From: Pseudomonadota bacterium
Lineage (GTDB): Bacteria; Pseudomonadota; Gammaproteobacteria; Steroidobacterales; Woeseiaceae
Direction of reading: 5' to 3'
DNA: 64,000 nucleotides
NCBI GenBank assembly: GCA_022574185.1
Contig: JACZSM010000006.1
Span: 1 to 64,000, forward strand
Below the pieces are notes generated by a model that saw only the letters and a list, made by a program, of their open reading frames with translations, was not told the DNA's origin and did no database searches. This document shows positions 35,174 to 45,665 of this stretch, in pieces. The stretch's first letter is position 1. Each line of letters starts with the position of its first letter. Position numbers and translations under genes: made by a program.

Positions 35174-36310
35174 TTATTCGAATAATAGACTCACGCCGTC
35201 GCGCGTCCGCTGCCAAATTGTCCCATCGGGATTGTCATCAAGAGCGCGAAGCGGCGCAACGATCAGATCGTCGCCGTTAAGGCTGACCTTGAGCTCGGCA
35301 AGCGGCTGACCCTGAGCGACGGGAGCGACGATTACCGCCGGAATGTTCAGGACAGATTCCAGCGCATCGTATGTGCCGCGTGGCACAGTGATATACAGGT
35401 CTTCGAGGACGCCGAGCGATGTGTACTCGTTGGCAGACTTCCAGATGCGTGTTGTGGTGATTTTCTGGCCGGCTTTATACAGGAGGTGGGTCTCGAAGAA
35501 ACGGAAACCATAATCAATAAGGGCCTGACTGCCGTCAATCCTGGCCCTGGAGCTCGCAGTGCCGAGCACGACCGAGATGATGCGCATGCCGTTACGTTCA
35601 GCGGAGGCAACGAGACAATAACCGGCCGCGTCAGTGTGCCCTGTTTTCATTCCATCGACAGAGGCATCACGCCACAAGAGGTTGTTTCGATTGGGCTGCT
35701 TGATATTGTTGAATGTAAATTCCTTGACCGAGTACCAGCGGTAATAGTCAGGAAATTCTTCGATTATCGCTCGCGCCAGCATCGAGAGATCACGAGCTGT
35801 CGAATAGTGTTCGTCGTCTGTCAGTCCGGTCGCATTGACGAAATGACTGGAGTGCAAGCCCAACGTCTGTGCGTACTGATTCATTACGTCGGCGAAGGCC
35901 GATTCGGTGCCGGCCACATACTCCGCAAGTGCGACACTGGCATCATTGCCGGATTGAATAATCATGCCGAACAACAGATTTTGCACCGATACGTGTTTGC
36001 CTACTTCGATGAACATTCTTGAACCCGGTGTCCGCCAGGCCTTTTCACTGATCGTTACCTCATCTTCGAGCCGAATCTGTCGTGCCTGGAGGGCGTTGAA
36101 CACGACATAGGCAGTCATCAACTTGGTCAGGCTAGCCGGAGCGACTCGCCTGTCAGGCTCAAGCGTTGCCAGTTCGTAACCAGACTTGCTGTCAATTACA
36201 TAGAAACTCGTGGCGCCGATAATAGGCGGAGCAGGCGCCGGGCGCGGCACAGCAGCGAACGAATGGGTGGCGGCAATTAGCACCAGTAACGCAAGTGACG
36301 GGACTTTCAT
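35174..36310 (-). CDS. dacC: D-alanyl-D-alanine carboxypeptidase, PBP5/6 family
   Basis: 378 residues. Signal peptide residues 1-20 (LVLIAATHSFAA). S11 peptidase triad motifs: SLTK (Ser60, Lys63), SGN (Ser120-Asn122) and KTG in DGMKTGHTDAAGYC. The C-terminal PBP5 beta-domain (TTRIWKSANEYTSLG onward) and a terminal amphipathic tail follow. It trims D-Ala from peptidoglycan pentapeptides in the periplasm. dacA and dacC paralogues cannot be separated with certainty. Upstream of it lies a REP. Confidence 0.9.
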   Translation of the reverse strand: MKVPSLALLVLIAATHSFAAVPRPAPAPPIIGATSFYVIDSKSGYELATLEPDRRVAPASLTKLMTAYVVFNALQARQIRLEDEVTISEKAWRTPGSRMFIEVGKHVSVQNLLFGMIIQSGNDASVALAEYVAGTESAFADVMNQYAQTLGLHSSHFVNATGLTDDEHYSTARDLSMLARAIIEEFPDYYRWYSVKEFTFNNIKQPNRNNLLWRDASVDGMKTGHTDAAGYCLVASAERNGMRIISVVLGTASSRARIDGSQALIDYGFRFFETHLLYKAGQKITTTRIWKSANEYTSLGVLEDLYITVPRGTYDALESVLNIPAVIVAPVAQGQPLAELKVSLNGDDLIVAPLRALDDNPDGTIWQRTRDGVSLLFE

Positions 36311-36366
36311 TGGCTCTCGGACGGGTATTGAATCAGGGCGCGTATTGTAGCGGGATTTTCAAAAAT

Positions 36367-36393
36367 CTGTAGGAGCCCGTCATACGGGCGATT
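36367..36393 (+). repeat. REP-like palindrome
   Basis: CTGTAGGAGCCCGTCATACGGGCGATT between rlpA (stop at 36403) and dacC (start 36310), inside the minus-strand operon. It may act on the stability or partial termination of the transcript. Confidence 0.8.
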
Positions 36394-36402
36394 GCCGCGA
36401 GC

Positions 36403-37233
36403 TTACTGCGTAACCAGGTAGGGATCGGTGATGCCGAGGTCAGCGAGTTTCTTGACCACCACATCGTATTGCACGATGCCGTCAATAGGGCCAAGGCGCA
36501 CGCGGTACAGGGCGCGGTTAGTGGCAGCGGCGTCCTCGACAATAAACGCGCTGCCGATGCTGCTCAGTAACATGAGCCGCCGTTCGGCGTTGCTGCGATC
36601 GCCAAATGCGCCGACCTGTACATATATGCCGGCTGCGGACTCAGCTGCCGGTGTGGGAGAATCGGGCTGCCGGATCGACACCTGCCGTGTCGGACGATCA
36701 CCGGACGGCTCGTCAAAGCTGATGGCCTCGATTTCAACGAAGCTCGTACCATCGCGAACCATGTCGAGCTTGAGTGCTGCGACATATGACAGGTCGATGA
36801 TGCGATTGTTGACGAATGGCCCGCGATCATTGACACGCACGATCACACTCCTGTTATTGCGCAAGTTACGTACGCGGACATAGGTTGGCAATGGCAACGT
36901 CTTATGCGCTGCTGACATTGCATACATGTCGTAGGGTTCGCGGTTGGCCGTCAGATTGCCGTGAAATTTTTTGCCATACCACGAGGCGACGCCACGCTCT
37001 TTGTAACCGCTACTGCTGGCCATAACGGTATAGTGCTTGCCAAATACTTCGTAGTCCGGGCCGTTGCCGTAGCGGCTTCTGAGTTCGGGCCGTGGCACGG
37101 CATCTCCGGGGAGAGCAATTGGACGGCTACCCCGGCCGGGAGGGCCATCTTTGACCCTGCCTGAGCCGCAACTCGCGAGCATCACAAATATGAGTAACGC
37201 CGACAGGTATCTGGCGGCGTTACGAGGCGCCAT
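36403..37233 (-). CDS. rlpA: Septal ring lytic transglycosylase RlpA (lipoprotein)
   Basis: 276 residues. Lipoprotein signal with lipobox LASCGS (Cys about residue 22), then the double-psi beta barrel RlpA domain (GVASWYGKKFHGNLTANREPYDM ... VRVNDRGPFVNNRIIDLSYVAA) and a C-terminal SPOR domain (YVQVGAFGDRSNAERRLMLL). RlpA cleaves denuded glycan strands at the septum in Pseudomonas. The catalytic Asp of VNDRGPF and His... region is seen, though the canonical Glu/Asp pair was not checked further. The start overlaps the mltB 3' end by 14 bp. Confidence 0.93.
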   Translation of the reverse strand: MAPRNAARYLSALLIFVMLASCGSGRVKDGPPGRGSRPIALPGDAVPRPELRSRYGNGPDYEVFGKHYTVMASSSGYKERGVASWYGKKFHGNLTANREPYDMYAMSAAHKTLPLPTYVRVRNLRNNRSVIVRVNDRGPFVNNRIIDLSYVAALKLDMVRDGTSFVEIEAISFDEPSGDRPTRQVSIRQPDSPTPAAESAAGIYVQVGAFGDRSNAERRLMLLSSIGSAFIVEDAAATNRALYRVRLGPIDGIVQYDVVVKKLADLGITDPYLVTQ

Positions 37234-38209
37234 GGCCTATCTCCAACGCGATTTCCCGGCCGAGCTGGTGCACGGCAAGCGCATACATGACGCTGCGGTT
37301 GTAGCGGGTGATAACAAAAAAGTTGTGAAAGCCAACCCAGTGCTCGGTGCCACGATCGCCCTCGAGAGTAATTAACTGGCTTTCACTGTCATTGGGCAAA
37401 TTGGTCACAAACATTACGCCCAATTCGCTCAGCGAGCTGACTGTTTCTGCGGGCGTCAGCGTGTTGTCAGGCAATGGGCCGCGCCATCGACTACTCAAAG
37501 TCGCCCGCGACGTAATCTCTTCGCCGGCATTCCAGCCGTGCGCGACGAAGTAGTTTGCGACACTGCCTGCAACATCGGCCCAGTTATTCCAGATGTCTCG
37601 TCTGCCGTCGCCCGTGGAATCTACTGCGTAGGCTCGGTAACTCGATGGCATAAACTGCGGACGGCCCATTGCGCCCGCATAAGAGCCGAATGCATCGGTC
37701 GCCTGCATGCCTTCCTCGCGCACAAGTAACAGGAATTCTTCGAGTTCGTGACGAAAAAACGTTTTGCGTGGCGGGTAATTGAATGCAAGAGTAGTCAGCG
37801 CATCAAGGACGCGATGGCCGCCGGTGATACGACCAAAATAGGTTTCGACACCGATGATGGCGACCAGGATTTCGGCGGGTACCCCGGTGCTTTGACTGAT
37901 GTCATCGAGCGTGTCGCGATTTTCTTGCCAGAAATCGGCCCCTGCTCGAACGCGTTCCCGAGTCAGGAAAATCAGCCGGTATTCGGCCCAGCTCAGTGTC
38001 TTTTCAGCCGGCTTGCTGATCTGCTCGATAATTGACTGTTTGATCTGTGCCTGGCCGAGGATGTCGCGAAGCTCTGCGCGGTCATAGTCGTGTTGCTGTG
38101 CCATCGATTCAATAAACGCCTTGACGTCGGCGCGCTCGACATCGACGGCAATACTTGGCGAGCAAGACAAACCGAAAACAGCAATGCTTGCGAGGAATCG
38201 GGCAATCAT
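37220..38209 (-). CDS. mltB: Membrane-bound lytic murein transglycosylase B family
   Basis: 329 residues. Signal peptide residues 1-22 (FLASIAVFGLSCSPSIAVDV); whether Cys16 is a lipobox is doubtful. SLT family motifs: EILVAIIGVETYFGRITG with the catalytic Glu, GAMGRPQFMPSSYRAYAVD and DIWNNWADVAGSVANYF. It cuts the MurNAc-GlcNAc bond with anhydro-MurNAc formation. It directly follows rodA (one-base overlap), as in many Pseudomonas-like cell-shape clusters. Confidence 0.94.
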   Translation of the reverse strand: MIARFLASIAVFGLSCSPSIAVDVERADVKAFIESMAQQHDYDRAELRDILGQAQIKQSIIEQISKPAEKTLSWAEYRLIFLTRERVRAGADFWQENRDTLDDISQSTGVPAEILVAIIGVETYFGRITGGHRVLDALTTLAFNYPPRKTFFRHELEEFLLLVREEGMQATDAFGSYAGAMGRPQFMPSSYRAYAVDSTGDGRRDIWNNWADVAGSVANYFVAHGWNAGEEITSRATLSSRWRGPLPDNTLTPAETVSSLSELGVMFVTNLPNDSESQLITLEGDRGTEHWVGFHNFFVITRYNRSVMYALAVHQLGREIALEIGHGAS

Positions 38210-39348
38210 CAGTGCGGTAGCAGTTTCCGGTGCGATTGAATTGACATCAGAATACCGAAACCCGCCATCAGCGTCACCATCGATGTTCCGCCGAAGCTGA
38301 CCAGTGGCAGCGGGATGCCGACAACCGGGATGAGTCCGGTCACCATCGCCGTATTAACGAACACATAGACAAAAAACGTCAGGCTGATAGAGCCTGCAAG
38401 CAGGCGCGAATAAGTATCGGGCGCCTGAACCGCAATGTAGAGGCCACGCCCGACGACAAACAGGTACAGACAGAGCAGCGATAGTACGCCCAGCAGACCC
38501 AGTTCCTCACCCAATACGGCAAAAATGAAATCGGTATCGCGCTCCGGCAAAAATCGGAGATGTGCCTGTGAACCATTGGTCCAGCCCTTGCCGAACAAAC
38601 CGCCCGAGCCGATCGCAATTTTTGATTGAATGATATTGTAGCCAGCGCCCAGCGGATCACTATTTGGATCGAGAAGCGTGATGACGCGCTGCTTTTGGTA
38701 ATCCTCCATGAATGTCCACAGCAACAGCGCACCCGGTACTGCCAGGGCAGCCAGGGCGACCATGAGCCTGATCGACAGCCCGGCAAGAATAATTACGATC
38801 AATCCCGATGCGGCGATTAGCAGCGCGGTACCCAGATCGGGCTGTCTCGCGATCAACAGCGTGGGCACCGCAATGATGACGGCGAGCAACAGCAAAGCTC
38901 CGGCGCGTGGCGGAATTTGGCGATCGTGCAGATACCACGCGGCCATCATTGGCACTGCGAGTTTCATGATCTCTGATGGTTGAAAACGAATGCCCAGGTT
39001 GAGCCAGCGCTGTGCGCCCTGACCTACTTCGCCCGTCGTCAGGACGAGAATTAGCAGGACGAGGCCTGCAAGGAAACCCCAGGGAGTCCAGCGCCGCAAG
39101 AAATCAGGCGACAGTTGCGCAACGACGAACATGGTGGCGAGCGCAGCGCTGAGTCTGGCGACCTGACTGAGCCATAGCCGCATGTCTTCGCCGACTGCGC
39201 TGAACAAGACCACCAGTCCCAGCGCGCTGATCAACAACACGCCGCCGAGCAAGGGACCATCGATGTTGAGGCGACGCAACACGTGCACAAAATCACCATA
39301 AGGCTCCGCCTTACTCGAGATCAGCCGGTGAGTATCACTGAGTCGCAT
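38209..39348 (-). CDS. rodA: Peptidoglycan polymerase RodA (SEDS family)
   Basis: 379 residues from the ATG at 39346-39348 (MRLSDTHRL); an ATG at 39372 is possible but overlaps mrdA more. Ten membrane helices. SEDS signatures: RFQPSEIMKLAVPM, IARQPDLGTALLI, YNIIQSKIAIGSGGLFGKGW, ERDTDFIFAVLGEELG and GIPLPLVSFGGTSM. With PBP2 it forms the elongation machinery. Overlaps mrdA by 14 bp and mltB by one base. Confidence 0.95.
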   Translation of the reverse strand: MRLSDTHRLISSKAEPYGDFVHVLRRLNIDGPLLGGVLLISALGLVVLFSAVGEDMRLWLSQVARLSAALATMFVVAQLSPDFLRRWTPWGFLAGLVLLILVLTTGEVGQGAQRWLNLGIRFQPSEIMKLAVPMMAAWYLHDRQIPPRAGALLLLAVIIAVPTLLIARQPDLGTALLIAASGLIVIILAGLSIRLMVALAALAVPGALLLWTFMEDYQKQRVITLLDPNSDPLGAGYNIIQSKIAIGSGGLFGKGWTNGSQAHLRFLPERDTDFIFAVLGEELGLLGVLSLLCLYLFVVGRGLYIAVQAPDTYSRLLAGSISLTFFVYVFVNTAMVTGLIPVVGIPLPLVSFGGTSMVTLMAGFGILMSIQSHRKLLPH

Positions 39349-41233
39349 TGTTGCCGAAGCCGAGGTATGCATCCATTATCTTGCGCGCGATGGGTGCCGC
39401 CACACGACTGCCACTCGAACCGTTCTCAACAATAACGGCGACAGCGATGCGTGGCTTGTCAAGCGGTGCGAAGGCAATGAACAGGGCGTGATCGCGTAAG
39501 CGTTCGTCGATTTCTTCCTCGTCGTACTCCTCGTCCTGCGAGATTGAAATAACCTGGGAGGTGCCGCTCTTGCCTGCCATTTCATAGGCAGCATTCAGAC
39601 CCGCCTGGCGTGCTGTGCCCCGAAGTCCTTGCATAACCTCATGCATGGCATCAATGACGATGTCCCAGTGGTCTTCGTTTTTCAGCACGACATCATCAAG
39701 TCGCGTGGGGGAAATCATTGTGCGCTCCCCCGTCAAAGTATCCTCGATGGCGGCGACGAGGTGCGGCTGATAACGGATACCGCGTGTCGCGACAGCCGCA
39801 ACTGCGTTCGCGAGTTGCAACGGAGTCGCGAGCATGTACCCCTGGCCGATCGAGGCGATAACGGTCTCGCCATGATACCAGCGTTGATCTTCGGGATTGC
39901 GAAACGCATTGCGTTTCCATTCACGTGATGGCACCAGACCCTGGTGCTCGCCGCCAATATCAAGGCCCGACACTCGGCCGAGGCCAAATCGATTGAGGTA
40001 GTCGTGTATGTTGTCGATGCCGATCTTAACACCGAGTTCATAGAAATAGACGTCGCACGACTGTGAGATGGCCGTGTGCAGATCGACCTCGCCATGCCCT
40101 TCGGGCTTCCAGTCTCGATAACGATGCGTTGAGTTTGGCAGCATGAAATAGCCGCGACACAAGATCGTGTGTTTGAGGTTGGTCGCGCCGGTCTCCAGCG
40201 CAGCAATCGCGAGCATCGGCTTGATCGTCGAGCCGGGTGGATAAGTGCCGCGAACCGCCCGGTTGAAAAGCGGCTGCTCGAGATCGTTTTTCAAGACCGC
40301 AAATTCCGATGTGCTCATGCCCACGGCGAACAAATTAGGATCAAATGACGGCGCACTGACGAGCGCCAGGATCTCTCCCGACCAGGGATCGAGGGCGACA
40401 ATTGCACCACGTTTACCTTGCAACGCCTCGGTGGCCAGCAGTTGCAAGTCGAGATCCAGACTCAGGTATACATTGGCGCCTGGGTTTGGGATTTCATTCG
40501 GCGGCAATGATTCAAAAAGATCGGCCGATTCAGAGGGCAATTGTCGCCCGAGCGCATTTGTCACGATGTTTCGGTAGCCGACATCACCATGCAGGTTTGA
40601 TTCAAAACTGTTTTCGACGCCCGTCTTGCCCGTATGTGCGGTGCCGGCATAATTCGATGCATCGAGCCTTGCAAGGTCGTTTTTCGAGAGTGCCCCGACA
40701 TAACCGATGGCGTGCGCCACTGCGGCCCCATAGGGATAATGTCGAACCAGGCGCGGCCGGAAATCAACTCCCGGAAATCGGGGCCGTTGAATTGCGAAAT
40801 TTGCGATTTCCTCGTCGCTCAGACGAAGATTGAGCGTCACGGGTTTGAAGCGTGGGCCACTTTCGCTCAAGTCCTTGAGACGGGGAATGTCCTCAGCTTC
40901 GATAAGCCCGAGCAGGGCAAGCCGTCGCAAGGTGTTGTCGAGATCATCAACCTGTTCGGGAATCAGTTCGAGCTGGTAGGCGGGCAGATTCTCTGCGAGT
41001 ACTCGACCCTTGCGGTCAAAAATGAGGCCGCGAATCGGCGGCACGGCTTCGATGCGATACAGGTTGCCCTGCGATTGCGCCGCGAAGTCTTCATAGTTAA
41101 AAACTTGCAGCTGCACCAGTCGTGCAATGACAACGCCGAGCAACAGGATGCCGATCGTAGACGTCAGGGCGACGCGGCCGATAAACAGCTGTCGCTCGGA
41201 ATGGTGATCCTTGATCGGGGATAATAAATCCAC
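39335..41233 (-). CDS. mrdA: Penicillin-binding protein 2 (MrdA)
   Basis: 632 residues. One membrane helix (about 20-42), dimerisation domain, then transpeptidase. Active-site motifs: STIK (Ser335, Lys338), SCD in place of SxN (QSCDVYFYELG), and KSGTSQ. VPPIRGLIFDRKGRVLAENLP near 64-84 is the class B PBP box. It cross-links peptidoglycan during side-wall growth with RodA and MreBCD. It is 52 nt downstream of mreD, so mre and mrd genes form one run here. Confidence 0.96.
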   Translation of the reverse strand: MDLLSPIKDHHSERQLFIGRVALTSTIGILLLGVVIARLVQLQVFNYEDFAAQSQGNLYRIEAVPPIRGLIFDRKGRVLAENLPAYQLELIPEQVDDLDNTLRRLALLGLIEAEDIPRLKDLSESGPRFKPVTLNLRLSDEEIANFAIQRPRFPGVDFRPRLVRHYPYGAAVAHAIGYVGALSKNDLARLDASNYAGTAHTGKTGVENSFESNLHGDVGYRNIVTNALGRQLPSESADLFESLPPNEIPNPGANVYLSLDLDLQLLATEALQGKRGAIVALDPWSGEILALVSAPSFDPNLFAVGMSTSEFAVLKNDLEQPLFNRAVRGTYPPGSTIKPMLAIAALETGATNLKHTILCRGYFMLPNSTHRYRDWKPEGHGEVDLHTAISQSCDVYFYELGVKIGIDNIHDYLNRFGLGRVSGLDIGGEHQGLVPSREWKRNAFRNPEDQRWYHGETVIASIGQGYMLATPLQLANAVAAVATRGIRYQPHLVAAIEDTLTGERTMISPTRLDDVVLKNEDHWDIVIDAMHEVMQGLRGTARQAGLNAAYEMAGKSGTSQVISISQDEEYDEEEIDERLRDHALFIAFAPLDKPRIAVAVIVENGSSGSRVAAPIARKIMDAYLGFGNNATQ

Positions 41234-41285
41234 CTTACATTCCTATTTCAGGTGCTTGCCGCATCGATATCACATCGACAGAGCA

Positions 41286-41777
41286 CTAACGCACCATTTG
41301 CATCTGCACGCGCACGCCGGATAGCAACATCGACACAGCGGGCCAAATGATGGTGCCGCCGATTACCGGTGCCCAGTAATGGATCGGCGACGCAGACAGG
41401 TGAGCAACACCGTTAATCCAGAACAAGACAAACTGGTACAGCGCAAGTATTGCGAATACCGTTGCAGTGAGCTGGGACATCGGAAAAACGCGCATCAACA
41501 GGTGAAATCTGACCGTGACAAAAACGATAAAACACAGGGCCAGGGCGTGCTGCCCGAGGATCGCACCTTGCGCGACATCGAGTACCAGGCCGACCATCCA
41601 GGCTGAGCCGACACTCCAGCGGCGCGGCAACATCATCGCCCAATAAATGAGTGTCAGGGCAACCCAGTCCGGGCGAAAGAGCGACACCCAGTCTGGAAGT
41701 GGGACGATCGTGAGCATCAATGCCAGGAAGATCGATACGATTACCGGCAGACGGCGCGACTCGGAGTTCCTAATCAT
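41286..41777 (-). CDS. mreD: Rod shape-determining protein MreD
   Basis: 163 residues from the ATG at 41775-41777 (MIRNSESRRLPVIVSI). The frame stays open further upstream but lies within mreC. Five or so membrane helices, with the LPDWVSLFRPDWVALTLIYWAM and GLVLDVAQGAILGQHAL family segments. Overlaps mreC by 8 bp. Confidence 0.93.
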   Translation of the reverse strand: MIRNSESRRLPVIVSIFLALMLTIVPLPDWVSLFRPDWVALTLIYWAMMLPRRWSVGSAWMVGLVLDVAQGAILGQHALALCFIVFVTVRFHLLMRVFPMSQLTATVFAILALYQFVLFWINGVAHLSASPIHYWAPVIGGTIIWPAVSMLLSGVRVQMQMVR

Positions 41778-42657
41778 CCCGTTCGCCCGTTTCACTATCG
41801 GCGCCGACAGTCGTCGCATTGTTAGCGGACCAGATAAGCATGACCTCGCGGACCTGATCGAGAGCTGACGACGGTACCGCCGTGACATCAGCAAACGGCT
41901 GCTGTGGAATGCGATTGACCGTAGCGACGACAGCAACAGGATATCCGGCCGGAAATGCGCCACCGAGGCCCGACGTTACCAGCAGGTCGCCTGGCGCAAT
42001 GTCGGCATTATTGGGCAGGAATGGCAAATCGAGCCGATCAAATTCACCGGTGCCGATTGCGATCGTGCGCAAACCGTTGCGACTTACCTCCACGGGCAGG
42101 GCGTGACTCGGATCGCTGATCAGGATCGCCTGTGAGGTTGCCAAACCCGTCTTTATGACCTGGCCGACGACTCCATCAGCGTCGATGATGGACTGGCCAT
42201 CGTAAACTCCGTCGCGTTTGCCGATATCGATGACAAGACTATGGCGGTATGGATTTGCATCAACGGCCATAATTTTGGCGACGCGAATCTCATCGCGTTC
42301 ATGCGGACGCGCCTCGAGCAGGGCACGCAGGCGAGCGTTTTCAGCTTCGAGGGCCGTGAGTCGTTGCAGTCGGCCATTCGTCAGCAAGCGCTCTGTCTTC
42401 AGAAGGTTGACCTCGAGCTGCAGCTCACCGCGATTTGCGGTGCTGTCGCGAACCCAATGCCAGAACCTGAACGGAGCGTCCACGACGACCTGAATCGGGT
42501 AGACGACAACACCGATGGTTCGCTGCACGGTGTCCATATAGTTTTGCCGATGATCGAGCACCATCAGCACAATACTCAGTGACATCAGGGTCAGGACCCG
42601 AATGCCAAGAGCGGGGCCACGAGCCGGATTGCTCTTATGGGATTGGAAAGTGATCAT
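41770..42657 (-). CDS. mreC: Rod shape-determining protein MreC
   Basis: 295 residues. An N-terminal membrane helix (LTLMSLSIVLMVL), a coiled coil (about residues 70-115) and the periplasmic beta domain (ARVVAKIM-like ...VDANPYRHSLVIDIGKRDGVYDGQSIIDADGVVGQV). It links MreB to the periplasmic enzymes. 45 nt downstream of mreB. Confidence 0.95.
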   Translation of the reverse strand: MITFQSHKSNPARGPALGIRVLTLMSLSIVLMVLDHRQNYMDTVQRTIGVVVYPIQVVVDAPFRFWHWVRDSTANRGELQLEVNLLKTERLLTNGRLQRLTALEAENARLRALLEARPHERDEIRVAKIMAVDANPYRHSLVIDIGKRDGVYDGQSIIDADGVVGQVIKTGLATSQAILISDPSHALPVEVSRNGLRTIAIGTGEFDRLDLPFLPNNADIAPGDLLVTSGLGGAFPAGYPVAVVATVNRIPQQPFADVTAVPSSALDQVREVMLIWSANNATTVGADSETGERDD

Positions 42658-42702
42658 CGGGCTGTAGTGTCCGCAAATCCTCAGTCCGGCCCGATTTCTG
42701 GC

Positions 42703-43785
<1,083 letters not shown>

Positions 43786-43880
43786 CTAACAATGCGCACG
43801 ACTTTGCACAAGGCAGTGTGTATCATTGCGGGCGCGTGCCTGATGGCGATTCACGCGCACTTTTGAGCAGGATTCCTCCC

Positions 43881-44168
43881 GTGTCACTCGATAAAGATCA
43901 GGTTCAGCATATCGCATTGCTGGCGAGACTGAAGCTAGCCGACGACGAGTTGGACGAGACCGTCGATAAATTGTCGCGAATTGTCGATTTTGTCGACCAG
44001 TTGAGTGCGGCGGCGACCGACGATGTATTGCCCATGGCACATCCTCTCAACGAATCACAGCGTTTGCGTTCGGATCGGGTTACGGAAACGGACGAGAGAG
44101 ATGAGATCCAGAAAAACGCTCCCGCGATCGAGAAGGGCCTGTACATTGTGCCAAAAGTCCTGCAATGA
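43881..44168 (+). CDS. gatC: Aspartyl/glutamyl-tRNA amidotransferase subunit C
   Basis: 95 residues from a GTG at 43881 (VSLDKDQVQHIALLARLKL), the normal GatC start. The frame is open 21 codons further up but without family sequence. LPMAHPLNESQRLRSDRVTE and the C-terminal PAIEKGLYIVPKVLQ are diagnostic. It clamps GatA and GatB together. First gene of gatCAB, divergent from mreB as in Pseudomonas. Confidence 0.94.
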   Translation: MSLDKDQVQHIALLARLKLADDELDETVDKLSRIVDFVDQLSAAATDDVLPMAHPLNESQRLRSDRVTETDERDEIQKNAPAIEKGLYIVPKVLQ

Positions 44169-44201
44169 CCTGAGCGGCAATCTTATGAAGTATCGACCGT
44201 G

Positions 44202-45665
44202 ATGCAGGAATTGCATACTCAGACACTGACGCAACTCGCTGCAGGCATGCAGCGCGGTGACTTTTCGTCCGTAGAACTTATCGAGGTATTGCTTGGTCGC
44301 ATTGAATCATTGGATCAGTCCCTGAATGCTTTTATAACGGTAACAGCCGATGCAGCGCTGGCGGCGGCCGCGCGCGCCGATGATGCGCGTGCGGCAGGCG
44401 ACGCCGGCGTGCTGAATGGCCTGCCAGTCGTGCATAAGGATATTTTCTGTACCAAGGGTGTCACTACGACCTGCGGGTCGCGCATGCTCGAAAATTTCGT
44501 CTCGCCCTACGACGCGACCATTGTTGAGCGACTAGCCGCTGCCGGAGCTGTCGTGCTCGGCAAGACCAACATGGACGAATTCGCGATGGGTTCCTCGAGC
44601 GAGACGAGCTACTTCGGGCCCGTCAGAAACCCCTGGGATCGTGAGCGGTCGCCGGGCGGATCGTCGGGCGGATCGGCCGCAGCGGTCGCGGCGCGACTTG
44701 CGCCGGCGGCGACGGGTACGGACACAGGCGGGTCGATCCGGCAGCCGGCGGCGCTGACCGGCACGGTTGGCATGAAACCCACGTATGGGCGCGTGTCCCG
44801 ATACGGCATGGTTGCCTTTGCGTCAAGCCTTGATCAGGCGGGCGTGATTACCCGCAGCACCGAAGATGCGGCGCTTTTGCTCGGTGTCATGGCTGGCTTC
44901 GATCAGCGTGATTCAACGTCGATTGACCGTCCGGTACCGGACTATGTGGCGAGTCTCGCTAAATCCCTCAAGGGCCTGCGTATTGGCATCGTCCGGCAGC
45001 ATTTCGATGCGGGACTGGAAGAAAAAACGGCGGCGGCAGTCAGGGAATCGCTGGCTGTACTCGAGGCGCAGGGCGCGATTCTGACTGAGGTTGATCTGCC
45101 GAATCTCGATCTGTCAGTGCCAACCTACTATGTCGTCGCGCCAGCTGAATGCTCGTCGAATATGTCGAGATTCGATGGTGTTCGATTTGGTCACCGCGCC
45201 AAGGATCCAGAGGACCTGTTCGACCTTTATTGTCGGAGTCGTGGCGAAGGGTTCGGCGCCGAGGTCAAACGCCGCATCATGACAGGAACCTATGTTCTGT
45301 CCGCTGGCTATTACGACGCGTATTACCTCAAAGCGCAACGAGTCCGCCAGCTGATTGCTCAGGACTTCAACAAGGCGTTCGCCGAGGTCGATATTATTGC
45401 CGGGCCAACGTCACCGACCCCGGCATTTCGCCTCGGTGACAAGACCGACGATCCAATCACGATGTATCTCAACGACATCTATACGATTGGCGCCAATCTT
45501 GCCGGCCTGCCTGCAATCTCGACACCCTGTGGATTCGTCGACGGGCTGCCCGTCGGATTGCACCTTGTTGGACCGCATTTCGGTGAAGAGACGGTTCTGC
45601 GGTGCGCACATCAGTACCAGCAACAGACCGACTGGCACGAGGCTTGCCCGGAGGGCTACCAATGA
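44202..45665 (+). CDS. gatA: Aspartyl/glutamyl-tRNA amidotransferase subunit A
   Basis: 487 residues from the ATG at 44202; a GTG one codon earlier is possible. Amidase-signature enzyme that releases ammonia from glutamine. The Ser-cis-Ser-Lys triad lies in [10 protein letters not shown] (Lys), [13 protein letters not shown] (cis-Ser) and [14 protein letters not shown] (nucleophile). Ends in an ATGA overlap with gatB. Confidence 0.96.
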   Translation: MQELHTQTLTQLAAGMQRGDFSSVELIEVLLGRIESLDQSLNAFITVTADAALAAAARADDARAAGDAGVLNGLPVVHKDIFCTKGVTTTCGSRMLENFVSPYDATIVERLAAAGAVVLGKTNMDEFAMGSSSETSYFGPVRNPWDRERSPGGSSGGSAAAVAARLAPAATGTDTGGSIRQPAALTGTVGMKPTYGRVSRYGMVAFASSLDQAGVITRSTEDAALLLGVMAGFDQRDSTSIDRPVPDYVASLAKSLKGLRIGIVRQHFDAGLEEKTAAAVRESLAVLEAQGAILTEVDLPNLDLSVPTYYVVAPAECSSNMSRFDGVRFGHRAKDPEDLFDLYCRSRGEGFGAEVKRRIMTGTYVLSAGYYDAYYLKAQRVRQLIAQDFNKAFAEVDIIAGPTSPTPAFRLGDKTDDPITMYLNDIYTIGANLAGLPAISTPCGFVDGLPVGLHLVGPHFGEETVLRCAHQYQQQTDWHEACPEGYQ